Position numbers and translations under genes: made by a program. Below the pieces are notes generated by a model. That model made no database searches and was not told the DNA's origin. It saw only the letters and a program-made list of their open reading frames with translations. Below, one piece after another: positions 19,244-27,708 of a stretch of DNA of 64,000 nucleotides; positions within the stretch are counted from its first letter, which is position 1; each line of letters begins with the position of its first letter. This DNA is from Nitrosospira multiformis (GTDB lineage: Bacteria; Pseudomonadota; Gammaproteobacteria; Burkholderiales; Nitrosomonadaceae). The stretch is taken from the NCBI RefSeq assembly GCF_900111585.1, contig NZ_FOHI01000003.1, positions 357,492-421,491 of the forward strand, written 5' to 3'.

Positions 19244-20554
19244 TCACCATGAGTCCAGCGCCGCCAGCGTGCCTGCCACCAGCAGGTCCATTTCCTGTTC
19301 GTTGATGACATACGGCGGCATGAAGTAGACGGTGTTTCCCAGCGGCCGCAGGGACAGTTCCTGCCTGAGCGCAGCCTGGAAAAATTTTCCCGAAAACGAC
19401 GGATCGGAAGTTTCGACTTCGAACGCCCAGATCATTCCGCAATTGCGGAAGTTCCGCACCAGTGGATGCCTTGCGATGGGCGCTGACACCTCGTTGAGGT
19501 AGTACGCTTTGAGGCGGTTCGCCTCGATGATCTTGTCCTGCTCGAAAATATCCAGCGTCGCGAGCGCAGCCCGGCAGGCCAGCGCATTGCCGGAATGCGT
19601 ATGGGAATGCAGAAAGGCACGCGCCGTGTTGTCGCCGTAGAAGGCAGCGTAGATTTCCTCCGTAGTCATGACGACCGAGAGAGGAAGATAACCTGCCGTC
19701 AAACCCTTACCGATGCAAAGGAAATCCGGCAGGATGCCTGCCTGCTCACAGGCAAATAGCGTCCCAGTCCTGCCGAATCCGACTGCGATTTCATCCGCGA
19801 TGAAATGCACCTGATACCGGTCGCAGAGCTCGCGCGCGCACCTCAGATAATCAGGGTGATACATGCCCATGCCGGCCGCGCCCTGAATCAGCGGTTCCAG
19901 AATGAGTGCGGCAGTTTCCGCATGATGCGCCACAAGGTGCGTTTCGAGCGCCGCGGCGGCGCGCAGGGCATGCTCCTGGGGCGACTCGCCTTCGGAGGCA
20001 TAGCGCCAGTCCGGGGTGGGGACATGACTGCCTGGCCGCAGGAGCGGCGCATAGGTTTCCCTGAAAAGCGCCACATCCGTGACCGCAAGCGCTCCCAGCG
20101 TTTCGCCGTGGTAGTCGTTCTGCAGGCTGACGAAGCGATTCTTCTCGGAGCGGCCGAGATTGTGCCAGTAATGAAAACTCATCTTCAGCGCAATTTCCGT
20201 GGCGGAGGCGCCATCGCTTGCATAAAAGCAATGCCCAAGCCGGTTCGATACCAGTTTGCCCAGACGCTCGGACAATTCCACCACCGCCTCATGCGTGAAT
20301 CCGGCCAGCATGACATGCTCCAGACGGTCGAGCTGCTCGCAAATGGCTGAGTTGATGCGCGGATTGGCGTGGCCGAACAGGTTGACCCACCAGGAACCGA
20401 TGGCATCGAGATACCCTTTGCCGTCCCCGTCGTACAGCCACACGCCTTCGGCGCGTGAAATGGTGACGAGCGGCAGCGATTCATGCTGCTTCATCTGGGT
20501 GCAGGGGTGCCAGACCGACTTCAGGCTGCGTTGCCGCAAGAATTCATCGTTCAT
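19244..20554 (-). CDS. bioA: Adenosylmethionine-8-amino-7-oxononanoate aminotransferase
   Basis: PLP-dependent class III aminotransferase forming 7,8-diaminononanoate in biotin synthesis, with SAM as amino donor. The product is 436 residues. It starts 'SVWHPCTQMKQHE', the typical BioA N-terminus. 'YFYASDG'-type PLP contacts appear as 'HCFYASDGASATEIA', the Asp of 'FIADEIAVGFGRTGTLFA' is present, and the Schiff-base Lys lies in 'LCIGKGLTAGYLPL'. No other bio genes are adjacent. The downstream neighbour is the RNase pseudogene. Confidence 0.95.
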   Translation of the reverse strand: MNDEFLRQRSLKSVWHPCTQMKQHESLPLVTISRAEGVWLYDGDGKGYLDAIGSWWVNLFGHANPRINSAICEQLDRLEHVMLAGFTHEAVVELSERLGKLVSNRLGHCFYASDGASATEIALKMSFHYWHNLGRSEKNRFVSLQNDYHGETLGALAVTDVALFRETYAPLLRPGSHVPTPDWRYASEGESPQEHALRAAAALETHLVAHHAETAALILEPLIQGAAGMGMYHPDYLRCARELCDRYQVHFIADEIAVGFGRTGTLFACEQAGILPDFLCIGKGLTAGYLPLSVVMTTEEIYAAFYGDNTARAFLHSHTHSGNALACRAALATLDIFEQDKIIEANRLKAYYLNEVSAPIARHPLVRNFRNCGMIWAFEVETSDPSFSGKFFQAALRQELSLRPLGNTVYFMPPYVINEQEMDLLVAGTLAALDSW

Positions 20555-21077
20555 TCGCAGATGGCATCATGGGGAAAACAATCGGGAAAAAGGATAGTGG
20601 AAAACAATGGGATGGAAAGCAGTGAAACCAATGGAACACGAAGGCGACATCATACCGTGCATCACCTGACAGGTGAACATGCGGGTGAACAGGCAGTACA
20701 AACACATCATGTGGTCTGCTGCCAATGGCCAGCGGCACGACGTTTATTTCACCTCCTGTGCAGCTGATCCGCGTGCTGCTCAGGGCCATGCTTCATTAAT
20801 CAAAATCCGGTTCATCAAATTTTGAGATGACGCGTCTTTTTCCTCCTGTTTCCCGCAATGCCGGCAAGCCGCGCCCGGATAATTTCACCAGCGTAAAGGG
20901 AGAGGGAGGGCACGGGCGTATTAGGAACGTATAAGGGCGCCCAGGTTCAGCAGATCGAGCGGGTAGAGGCCCTAAGGAATAAAGGCGGGAGAAGAGCGAA
21001 GAAGAGCGTGGGCAATGGATCATGGCTACCGCTCTCCTCTATTGTAATGTCATAATGGTGCCGGTTATCACGCAACC
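20555..21077. other. Gene-free stretch upstream of the Tad locus
   Basis: Between bioA (minus) and flp (plus) about 650 bases hold no ORF with recognisable coding features. Several short frames exist on both strands, but none has a ribosome-binding site plus a believable product. A short hairpin (TCACCTGACAGGTGA) occurs near 20662. The right-hand part contains the palindromes and hairpin listed separately. Confidence 0.6.
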
Positions 21078-21109
21078 TGTACCTTGGTACACGTGTACTT
21101 CAGTACGAT
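21078..21109. promoter_or_regulatory. Overlapping GTAC palindromes, possible operator upstream of flp
   Basis: The stretch contains TGTACCTTGGTACA (stem TGTACC/GGTACA), the perfect 12-bp palindrome GTACACGTGTAC (21087-21098) and GTACTTCAGTAC (21095-21106), all sharing GTAC half-sites. A weak promoter-like pair follows directly: TGGACT (21109-21114), 17 bases, CAGAAT (21132-21137). An operator role is inference from symmetry and position. Confidence 0.4.
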
Positions 21110-21164
21110 GGACTCAGCCTCCGCGGGCTTTCAGAATAGTACCCGCAGTACAAAGAAAGAAACG

Positions 21165-21186
21165 CCGCCATCCGGCGGATTTTATT
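21165..21186 (+). terminator. Short GC hairpin followed by T-rich run in the flp leader
   Basis: CCGCC (21165-21169), loop ATCC, GGCGG (21174-21178), then ATTTTATT. It lies 26 bases before the flp start codon. It could be a weak terminator or attenuator, or an mRNA-stabilising 5' structure; the stem is only 5 bp. Confidence 0.35.
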
Positions 21187-21211
21187 GATGATCTGAACAA
21201 GAGGAAACATT

Positions 21212-21397
21212 ATGAACAAAATCGCGCAAGGCATGAAACAGTTCCTGAATGACGAAGAAGGTGTAACCGCCATTGAATATGGCCTGATCGCCGCCTTGGT
21301 TGCGGTAGGGATTATTGCATCATTGAACTTGCTTAAGGGGGGGTTAGACACCATATTCACCGCTATTACTACCGCACTTACTACGGCGGCAGGTTAA
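21212..21397 (+). CDS. flp: Flp/Fap-type type IVb pilin
   Basis: Major pilin of the Tad apparatus, 61 residues. The leader ends at a Gly before 'VTAIEYGLIAALVAVGII', the type IVb cleavage region with Glu+5 and Tyr+6 (EEG/VTAIEYGL). A hydrophobic assembly helix follows, then a short tail rich in Thr and Ala. An AGAGGAAA ribosome-binding site precedes the ATG. As the first gene of the locus, separated by about 80 bases from the next, it probably gives the most abundant transcript. It should be processed by the neighbouring A24 peptidase. Confidence 0.95.
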   Translation: MNKIAQGMKQFLNDEEGVTAIEYGLIAALVAVGIIASLNLLKGGLDTIFTAITTALTTAAG

Positions 21398-21477
21398 AAG
21401 AAACCTTACTGTGCAGTCGTAGTTGGAGTTCAAGCACCGCCCGGCTTTGCGCCGGGCGGTCCGCAGTTGAATAAAAC

Positions 21478-22062
21478 GTGAATCATCCCATGCATTCATC
21501 AATTTTCGGATTTTTGCTGCTGCTGTTGCTGGCAGCAGCCTGGAGCGACATTCGTAGCCGTCGCATACCGAACATTCTGGTTTTTCCGGGCGCGGTTGCC
21601 GGCGTGCTGCTGCATGCCCTGCTACCGCAGGAAATGGGGGCACTGGGCATCCTCGGCTCCCTGGCTGGGTGGGGCACCGGGCTGGTGCTGCTGCTGCCGC
21701 TCTACCTGCTGCGCATCATGGGCGCGGGCGATGTGAAGCTCATGGCCATGACCGGCGCCTACCTCGGCGCGCAGGAAACTGTCGGCGCCCTGTTATGCGT
21801 CCTGCTAGCGGGCGGCGTACTGGCGCTGGTGGCCGCTTTGCTTGAAGGCAAGCTGCGCCTGCTGTGGCGCAATCTCAATGTCATGCTGCTGGGAGCACTC
21901 GCCGGTGGACCAATGATGGGCCTGCCCGTGAGCGGAGAGCCCGGTGAAAGTGTCACGGGAGATGCCGGGGAATTCGCTGCGGAGTCTGCCGGTTCACTGC
22001 CCTATGGCGTAGCAATCGCCGCCGGCACCATGGTGTATCTGGTCATGGCCCACTGGGGCTGA
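21478..22062 (+). CDS. cpaA: Prepilin peptidase, A24 family (TadV/CpaA)
   Basis: Membrane aspartyl peptidase that cleaves Flp prepilin. The two catalytic Asp motifs are visible: 'AAAWSDIRSRRIPN' near residue 24 and 'GAGDVKLMAMTGAYLG' (GxGD) near residue 84. Five or six hydrophobic segments. It lacks the N-terminal methyltransferase domain of PilD, as expected for TadV/CpaA. The start may be GTG 21478 or ATG 21490; neither has a strong ribosome-binding site. An unusual Gly/Glu/Ser-rich loop ('SGEPGESVTGDAGEFAAES') precedes the last helix. Confidence 0.9.
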   Translation: MNHPMHSSIFGFLLLLLLAAAWSDIRSRRIPNILVFPGAVAGVLLHALLPQEMGALGILGSLAGWGTGLVLLLPLYLLRIMGAGDVKLMAMTGAYLGAQETVGALLCVLLAGGVLALVAALLEGKLRLLWRNLNVMLLGALAGGPMMGLPVSGEPGESVTGDAGEFAAESAGSLPYGVAIAAGTMVYLVMAHWG

Positions 22063-22110
22063 AAGGCTCGACTGACAGAGCGTATGCCAGACGGGCATGC
22101 GGGAATGCAG

Positions 22111-22195
22111 GTACAAAGTAAGGAAAAGTAAGTACAAAAGCGCAAGTACAAAGACCAAAGTCAAGAGCGAAAGTATAAAAGCGCTCTGGGTAGTT
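22111..22195. repeat. Degenerate A-rich direct repeats between cpaA and cpaB
   Basis: Units related to GTACAAAAGCGC occur at 22132 and, as GTATAAAAGCGC, near 22173; shorter GTACAAAG copies start at 22111 and 22146. The 265-base gap between the two genes contains no ORF. Function unknown. Confidence 0.5.
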
Positions 22196-22327
22196 CGCGG
22201 GTTATCCGGTCGCCGGTGCCCCATATTGCAGAATCAATGAATCGAGCGGCTGGATCACGGGAAGGCAGCCTGGGTGATCCGGAAACAATTGTCAGAAGTC
22301 GGAATGTCAGTGAAGAGGAATGACTGA

Positions 22328-23137
22328 ATGAAGAACGTGAGGGCGATATGGATGATCGTGATCTCGCTGCTGCTGGGATTGGCCGCGGTAGTGGTCGCCG
22401 GCAAGTGGATCATCGACCGCGCCAGCGTGGATGCAGCTACCGTGATCGTCGCCTCGCGCGATATCGACGTCGGCACCCGGCTGACGCCGGATCTGCTGCA
22501 GTCGTCAGACTGGCCACGGGCGACAGTGCCGGAAGGATCCTTCCAGGACGTAAATCTGCTCGATGCGCGTGTGGTCAGGGTCAACCTGGTGCGCGGCGAG
22601 CCGCTGCTGGAAGCCAAGCTGGCGCCGCAGGGGGCTGCGGGAGGACTGTCGGGCGTGATTACCGAGGGCAAGCGCGCCATCACGGTGAAGGTCAACGAGA
22701 TCGTCGGTCTCGCCGGATTTGCGCTGCCCGGCAACAACGTGGATATCCTGGTCAACGCCAAGGACGAAAACGACAAGCCCATTTCCAAGATCGTGCTGGA
22801 ACGCATTCTCGTGCTGGCGGTGGGACAGGACCTGGGCCGGGATGAAACCAAGCCGAAGGCGGTCACTGCCGTCACGCTGGAGGTGACGCCGCAGGAAGCG
22901 GAAAAACTCGATCTCGCGCGCAGCATCGGCACGCTGTCGCTGGTGCTGCGCAACCAGATCGACAAGACTCCCGGCACCACTGCCGGGGTGCGCACGCAGG
23001 ATCTGCTGACGCTGCATTCCGGGCCCGCTCCAGCCCCTGTCCGGCGTGCTACGGTCGCCACACCCAGACCGGGTGTGGAAATCATCCGGGGCATGGAAAG
23101 AACTGAAGCAAAACTGGCGGAAAAGGAAACCCGATGA
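22328..23137 (+). CDS. cpaB: Flp pilus assembly protein CpaB/RcpC
   Basis: Periplasmic SAF-domain protein anchored by an N-terminal helix ('AIWMIVISLLLGLAAVVVAG'), associated with the Tad secretin. 'VIVASRDIDVGTRLTPDLL' is the SAF/AFP-like domain, and 'GVITEGKRAITVKVNEIVG' plus 'LPGNNVDILVN' are typical of RcpC/CpaB. The product is 269 residues. It ends in an ATGA overlap with the secretin gene, so the two are translationally coupled. Confidence 0.93.
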   Translation: MKNVRAIWMIVISLLLGLAAVVVAGKWIIDRASVDAATVIVASRDIDVGTRLTPDLLQSSDWPRATVPEGSFQDVNLLDARVVRVNLVRGEPLLEAKLAPQGAAGGLSGVITEGKRAITVKVNEIVGLAGFALPGNNVDILVNAKDENDKPISKIVLERILVLAVGQDLGRDETKPKAVTAVTLEVTPQEAEKLDLARSIGTLSLVLRNQIDKTPGTTAGVRTQDLLTLHSGPAPAPVRRATVATPRPGVEIIRGMERTEAKLAEKETR

Positions 23138-24909
23138 AGTTGCAATTCTCCCCGAACAGATTTTCCCTTATCCCGATGCCCATGATTACATCAGGCGCTG
23201 CCGGTTTCCGTCGAACCCTCGGTTCCACGCTTCCTCCGTTGCAGGCGTCGCTGATCCCGGCTCTACTGGGCATGATGATGGTTATGGGACTGCCTAGCGA
23301 GCTTTCCGCCGCGAATCAAACCGCAGCGAGTCAGACCGCAGCGAGTCAGACGAAGGGGCGGACGGTGGTTGCGTCAGCGAAGCCGGCAGGGCCAACGGGT
23401 GTTCTGCTCGCAGCTTCCGATATGGAGGTGACCTATGGCAAATCGGCCCTGCTCAGGCTGCCGGCGCCAGTCACGCGGATATCGGTGGGCAATCCGGACG
23501 TGGCCGACGTCACGCTCATCAGCCCCAGCGAAATCTACGTGCTGGGCAAGTCGATCGGGACGACCAACGTCATTCTGTGGACCCGCAGTGGACAAACGGG
23601 AAGCGGCCAGACTGCCGTCATCAATGTCACGGTCATCCTGGATGCGGCGGCGCTGCAAGCCAAGCTGCGGGAACTCATGCCCGGTGAAACCGATATCAAG
23701 GTAACCGCGGCCGGAGATTCGCTGGTCCTCTCCGGCACGGTAGCCGATACGCTGAAGGCGGACCGGGCGGTGGCGCTGGCGGATGCCTATGTGCGGGCCG
23801 CGGCAGGGGGGCGTGGCGGCAAATCGGGCGGCGAGGCGTCCGGTGGGGGCCAGAGCGGCGGCGGGCAGGGCGGGGGAGGAGACGAACCCAAGGGCGCCGG
23901 CCAGGGGCTGGGCAGCATCCAGGTCGTCAATCTGTTGCAGGTGGGCAGCAACCAGCAGGTGATGCTCGAAGTGAAGGTGGCGGAAATCAATCGCAAGGTC
24001 GCGGAAAAGCTCGGCTTCGATTTCCAGAGAGCGGCCAGAAAAGCCGGGAGCGCCTGGACGCAGATCATGACCGGTATCATCGGCGGGGCGCCTGGCATGC
24101 TGTTCCAGTCCAGGGGCACGCCGGATGTCGGTGACGCTTTCCTGATCGATGCCGAGAAAAAGGACGAACTCTTCCACATCTTGGCCGAACCCAACATCGT
24201 GGCAATCAGCGGCCAGGAAGCGAGCTTCCTGGTGGGCGGAGAAGTCATGATTCCCATTCCCCAATACGCCGGTGTGATTACCCTCCAGTCCCGGCAGTTT
24301 GGCGTGGGCTTGCGGTTCACGCCCACCGTGCTGGAGGAGGGGCGTATCAACCTGGTGGTATCGCCGGAAGTGACGGAACTGGTCAAATTCGACACCGTCG
24401 CCACTACCGGACTGGGAGGAATACTGGCCGTGCCAACCTTCACGACGCGGCGCGTATCCACCACAGTGCAGCTGCGCGATGGCCAGTCGCTTGCCATTGG
24501 CGGACTGCTGCAGGACAACATCAAGGAAACGGTCAGCCGTTTCCCGGTGCTGGGAGAACTTCCGATACTCGGCGCCCTGTTCCGCAGCAGCGATTTCCAG
24601 AAAAACAAGACCGAGCTCATGGTGGTGGTGACGCCGCGCCTGATCAAGCCGCTGCAGCCGGATTACGCCCTGCCGACCGACGCTTTTGTCCAGCCTGACA
24701 GGGGGGACTTCCTGTTTGACGGCAGGATGGAAGGTTCGCCGGCGGGCCTGCTGCCCAAGGGCATGCCGGCATCGGAATATCCCCCGCAGTATCCGCCGCA
24801 CGGGCAATTACCGGGCCAACCGCAAGGACAGTTACAAGGTCAATCACAGGGACAACTACAGGGCCAACCCCAGACTGGGCGTGATGATGCCGGCTTCGAG
24901 ATGAAATGA
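23134..24909 (+). CDS. cpaC: Tad secretin (CpaC/RcpA), type II/III secretion system family
   Basis: Outer-membrane secretin through which the Flp pilus exits; 591 residues. An N-terminal export signal is followed by a short 'QTAAS' duplication. The BON/pilus N-terminal region contains 'YGKSALLRLPAPVTRISVGN' and 'YVLGKSIGTTNVILW'. A long Gly/Ser-rich insertion (about 23803-23920) separates it from the secretin core ('NLLQVGSNQQVMLEVKVAEI', 'SFLVGGEVMIPIPQ', 'VGLRFTPTVLEEGRINL', 'FPVLGELPILGALFRS'). The C-terminus is a Gln/Gly/Pro repeat tail (QGQLQGQSQGQLQGQPQ). It overlaps cpaB by 4 bases. Confidence 0.94.
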   Translation: MKLQFSPNRFSLIPMPMITSGAAGFRRTLGSTLPPLQASLIPALLGMMMVMGLPSELSAANQTAASQTAASQTKGRTVVASAKPAGPTGVLLAASDMEVTYGKSALLRLPAPVTRISVGNPDVADVTLISPSEIYVLGKSIGTTNVILWTRSGQTGSGQTAVINVTVILDAAALQAKLRELMPGETDIKVTAAGDSLVLSGTVADTLKADRAVALADAYVRAAAGGRGGKSGGEASGGGQSGGGQGGGGDEPKGAGQGLGSIQVVNLLQVGSNQQVMLEVKVAEINRKVAEKLGFDFQRAARKAGSAWTQIMTGIIGGAPGMLFQSRGTPDVGDAFLIDAEKKDELFHILAEPNIVAISGQEASFLVGGEVMIPIPQYAGVITLQSRQFGVGLRFTPTVLEEGRINLVVSPEVTELVKFDTVATTGLGGILAVPTFTTRRVSTTVQLRDGQSLAIGGLLQDNIKETVSRFPVLGELPILGALFRSSDFQKNKTELMVVVTPRLIKPLQPDYALPTDAFVQPDRGDFLFDGRMEGSPAGLLPKGMPASEYPPQYPPHGQLPGQPQGQLQGQSQGQLQGQPQTGRDDAGFEMK

Positions 24910-24916
24910 GAATGAA

Positions 24917-25306
24917 ATGAGAGATGATAAGGACGCATTCAGCATGTACCCAAACCTGATAACCCCCACTCCAGCCAAGTTGCATTTAGGCAGGGCAGTC
25001 GTCCTGATAGCCGTTGTGAGCGCCACTTTCACGCTGGCGGGATGTATACCCACCACCCCCCGGCTGGATGCGCAGTCCGGCCTTGCCGTGAATATCGCCC
25101 GGACCCAGCAGATCGCCAATCCCAATGCCTCGCGCGACAACGCTCCGGTCAGGGGAATCGACGGGCAGGCAGGTGACGCCGCCGTGGACAGCTACCGGGA
25201 ATCGTTCGTGAATCCGCGCCCGGCCTTGTCAGGCAGCGTGGTGAACGTTGGCAGTGGCAGGGCCGGAAGCGGCGGCGGGGGCGGTGGCGGAATGTTTGGC
25301 AGGTAA
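24917..25306 (+). CDS. Small Tad-locus lipoprotein
   Basis: A 129-residue protein with a hydrophobic signal ending in lipobox 'TLAGC'. The mature part contains 'DNAPVRGIDGQAGDAAVDSY' and ends in a Gly-rich tail (GSGGGGGGGMFGR). Its place directly after the secretin is where many Tad loci carry CpaD/RcpB or another pilotin-like outer-membrane lipoprotein. I see no convincing CpaD domain, so a pilotin or accessory role is inference. Start ATG 24917; ATG 24944 has AAGGACG upstream and is equally possible. Confidence 0.75.
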   Translation: MRDDKDAFSMYPNLITPTPAKLHLGRAVVLIAVVSATFTLAGCIPTTPRLDAQSGLAVNIARTQQIANPNASRDNAPVRGIDGQAGDAAVDSYRESFVNPRPALSGSVVNVGSGRAGSGGGGGGGMFGR

Positions 25307-25358
25307 TGTCAGCCGCGGGGGCGAGCACGTTTGAAGTCAGGAAGTGCGACAGTAGACA

Positions 25359-26681
25359 ATGGACAAGGCCATGAAACAGGTTTCAGGCAGGCTGCGGCAA
25401 AACCGGCGAAACCGGAACTATCCGGGGGGGCGGCAGGAAAAGGGCGTGGTCGCCATCATCGTGGCGCTGTCGCTGGTCGTCCTGGTGGGTTTTGCCGGCC
25501 TGGCGCTGGATCTGGGCAAGCTCTACGTCGCCAAGTCAGAGCTGCAGAACAGTGCCGATGCCTGCGCACTGGCGGCAGCGCGGGAACTTACCGGAGCCAA
25601 TACCAATCAGCTCGTTCTGGCCGAAGCGGCGGGAATGACCGCGGGCATGCGCCACAATGTCCTCTTTCAGGATGAGATGATTGCCTTGGCCATTGACGAC
25701 AGCGTGACATTCAGCCAGACGCTCAATGGGGTCTACCAGGCCAAGGCCGCTGTCGGCCCGACCGAAGCCGTACTCATGCAGTACGCCCGCTGCACGGTGG
25801 GACGGACTGGAATTGCCAACTGGTTCATCCAGGTGCTCAATCTTCTGCCGGGAGTAACGATCGGCGATCAAGCAGTCGCGGCCGCCGCAGTCGCCACCCG
25901 CACCCCCTCTCAGATAACCTCGTGCGCCGTCCCGGTAGGCGTCTGCAGCAGCGCGATCACGCCCTCGACGCCGCCCGGCACGTGGCTGCAGAGCGTGATA
26001 GGCCCCGCTCCCTCGGGGGGCGGAAGCGGTAATCTGACGGGTAATTTCATGTGGGTGGATTACACGCCGCCCGGCGGCGGGGCGTCCGAACTGGGGGGCA
26101 TCCTGACAGGTCCGGGCGTGTGCAATCTCCCCGCCATAGGCACGCAGGTCGGCGAAGCCGGCGTCATGTCTTCACTAGCGGCCCACTGGAACAGCCGTTT
26201 CGGCATCTATCAGGGCAGCGTCAAGCAGGGGGAGTCGATACCGGACTATACCGGTCGCGCCTATACCGACGCCGCGGGAAGCTGGCCTTCCAAATTCAAT
26301 GCGTTTGCCGACTTCAGGAGCAAACGGGCCGTGTATGCGCCCTACCAGGGTGACACCACTACCGGGTTGCGCACAAATGGAACGGTCATCGGCTCCGCCG
26401 CTCTCCAGGCAAGCGGTGGGGATCGCAGGCTGGCGACTGCCGCCGTGGTGGATTGCAGCGGCTTCACCAGTGGCTCGACGGTTGCACCGGTTCAGTCATG
26501 GGCGTGCGTACTGATGCTGCACCCGATCAATACCAACGCGGGAGGCACCGGAACCGGCGCAACCCGCATGTATCTCGAATACCTCGGGCGGTCGGACGAA
26601 GAGGGCAGTCCCTGCGCGACCTCCGGCGTACCCGGCGGACCCGCGAGCGGCGGCCCGCTCGTCCCGGTGCTGGTGCGATGA
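25359..26681 (+). CDS. tadG: TadG-like pilus assembly protein
   Basis: 440 residues with the TadE/TadG-like N-terminal domain (PF13400 type): 'KGVVAIIVALSLVVLVGFAG' helix followed by 'LALDLGKLYVAKSELQNSAD' and 'ACALAAARELTG'. This is the hallmark start of TadG-family pseudopilin-like proteins. The remaining 350 residues are periplasmic, Gly/Ser/Thr-rich, with several Cys; no von Willebrand A MIDAS (DxSxS) is seen. The stop overlaps the next gene's ATG (ATGA at 26678-26681). Confidence 0.86.
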   Translation: MDKAMKQVSGRLRQNRRNRNYPGGRQEKGVVAIIVALSLVVLVGFAGLALDLGKLYVAKSELQNSADACALAAARELTGANTNQLVLAEAAGMTAGMRHNVLFQDEMIALAIDDSVTFSQTLNGVYQAKAAVGPTEAVLMQYARCTVGRTGIANWFIQVLNLLPGVTIGDQAVAAAAVATRTPSQITSCAVPVGVCSSAITPSTPPGTWLQSVIGPAPSGGGSGNLTGNFMWVDYTPPGGGASELGGILTGPGVCNLPAIGTQVGEAGVMSSLAAHWNSRFGIYQGSVKQGESIPDYTGRAYTDAAGSWPSKFNAFADFRSKRAVYAPYQGDTTTGLRTNGTVIGSAALQASGGDRRLATAAVVDCSGFTSGSTVAPVQSWACVLMLHPINTNAGGTGTGATRMYLEYLGRSDEEGSPCATSGVPGGPASGGPLVPVLVR

Positions 26682-27235
26682 GGATTACCGGTATGACTAC
26701 TCTGGATAAGCAGGCATACGACAAGGGGACATGCAGCACGCGGACATCTCCGCGTGCCGGCCGGGGAACGAAGCAGGGAACGAAACTCATGTCGATGCGC
26801 GGCGCGGTCGCCGTGGAATTCGCCCTGCTGCTGATCCCGTTGATGCTGCTGGCGTTCGGCATCGCCGAATACGGTCGCGCGCTGTACCAGTACAACACGC
26901 TCGTCAAAACGGTGCGCGATGCGGCGCGCCTGCTGTCGCACTACAATCCCGAAGACCCGGCTTCCTACGGGCCGGTGCTGGAGGAAGCCCGATGCCTGGC
27001 GGTATATGGCAATACCAGTTGCAGCGGGCCGGCGCTGGCGCCGGGTTTGACGACCGGGATGGTGACGATTGCGTCCAGCGCCACGACCACCGCCGCGGGC
27101 ACGACGGTTACATTGGTCGAGGTCAGGATCACAGGGTATGTCTTCAATTTTGTCTTCAATCCGGCCCGGTTGCTGGGGGCCGCCGCCGATACCATTCCGT
27201 TCAGCGATATCCACGCCACCATGAGGCAGCTGTGA
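26678..27235 (+). CDS. tadE: TadE-like pseudopilin (first copy)
   Basis: TadE-like domain: 'RGAVAVEFALLLIPLMLLAF' and 'GIAEYGRALYQYNTLVKTVR' with 'DAARLLSHY', the conserved Glu-Phe-Ala pattern of prepilin-like cleavage regions. A 36-residue basic N-terminal extension precedes it when translation starts at the ATG overlapping the TadG stop; the ATGs near 26790 would give the usual short leader. It ends in a TGATG overlap with the next TadE-like gene. Confidence 0.88.
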   Translation: MRITGMTTLDKQAYDKGTCSTRTSPRAGRGTKQGTKLMSMRGAVAVEFALLLIPLMLLAFGIAEYGRALYQYNTLVKTVRDAARLLSHYNPEDPASYGPVLEEARCLAVYGNTSCSGPALAPGLTTGMVTIASSATTTAAGTTVTLVEVRITGYVFNFVFNPARLLGAAADTIPFSDIHATMRQL

Positions 27236-27699
27236 TGAATGCGCGCCGCCCTTGCCGCTTGTCGCCGCACGCGAGCCGGTTCCGGCAACGGGGTGCCGCC
27301 GCGGTCGAATTCGCGCTCATCGCCTCGCTTCTGTTCATCCTGCTGTTCGGTATCATCGAAATGGGCCGGGTTCTGTTCTACTGGAACACGGCGACCGAGG
27401 CCACGCGGCTGGGGGCGAGGCTGGCGGTGGTGTGCGGCAAGGACGCGGCGATCATCAAGACCCGCATGGGCAACATGCTCAGTATCCTGACGCCGGGCAC
27501 CATCGATATTGCCTATACCCCGGCCGGCTGCGACGTCAGTTCATGCCGATCGGTCACCGTCAGCATTACCGGACTGAATGTTGCAACATTCATCCCGTTT
27601 ATGCCGTTGAATCTGAACATGCCTCCATTCGCCACCACCCTCCCGCGCGAAAGCATGGGCATGGATACAGGGGGCGAGGCCAATCCGGATTGCAGCTGA
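27235..27699 (+). CDS. TadE-like pseudopilin (second copy; TadF-type)
   Basis: 154 residues. 'RGAAAVEFALIASLLFILLF' and 'GIIEMGRVLFYWNTATEATR' with 'LGARLAVVCG' show the TadE domain. Two Cys residues flank 'DVSSC', probably a disulfide in the periplasmic part. The ATG shares a base with the previous stop (27235), so translation is coupled. Paired TadE/TadF minor pseudopilins are standard for Tad loci. Confidence 0.88.
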   Translation: MNARRPCRLSPHASRFRQRGAAAVEFALIASLLFILLFGIIEMGRVLFYWNTATEATRLGARLAVVCGKDAAIIKTRMGNMLSILTPGTIDIAYTPAGCDVSSCRSVTVSITGLNVATFIPFMPLNLNMPPFATTLPRESMGMDTGGEANPDCS

Positions 27700-27708
27700 T
27701 CCGGCGGA

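Noticed and set aside
20544..21023. Short minus-strand frames between bioA and flp
   Set aside because: No ribosome-binding sites and no family resemblance; treated as non-coding.
22255..23145. 296-codon minus-strand frame
   Set aside because: Ser/Arg/Thr-rich shadow of cpaB, which has clear SAF-domain features.
23374..24807. 477-codon open frame on the minus strand
   Set aside because: Fully antisense to the secretin gene; its composition (His/Arg/Gln-rich) is that of a high-GC shadow frame, with no recognisable domain.
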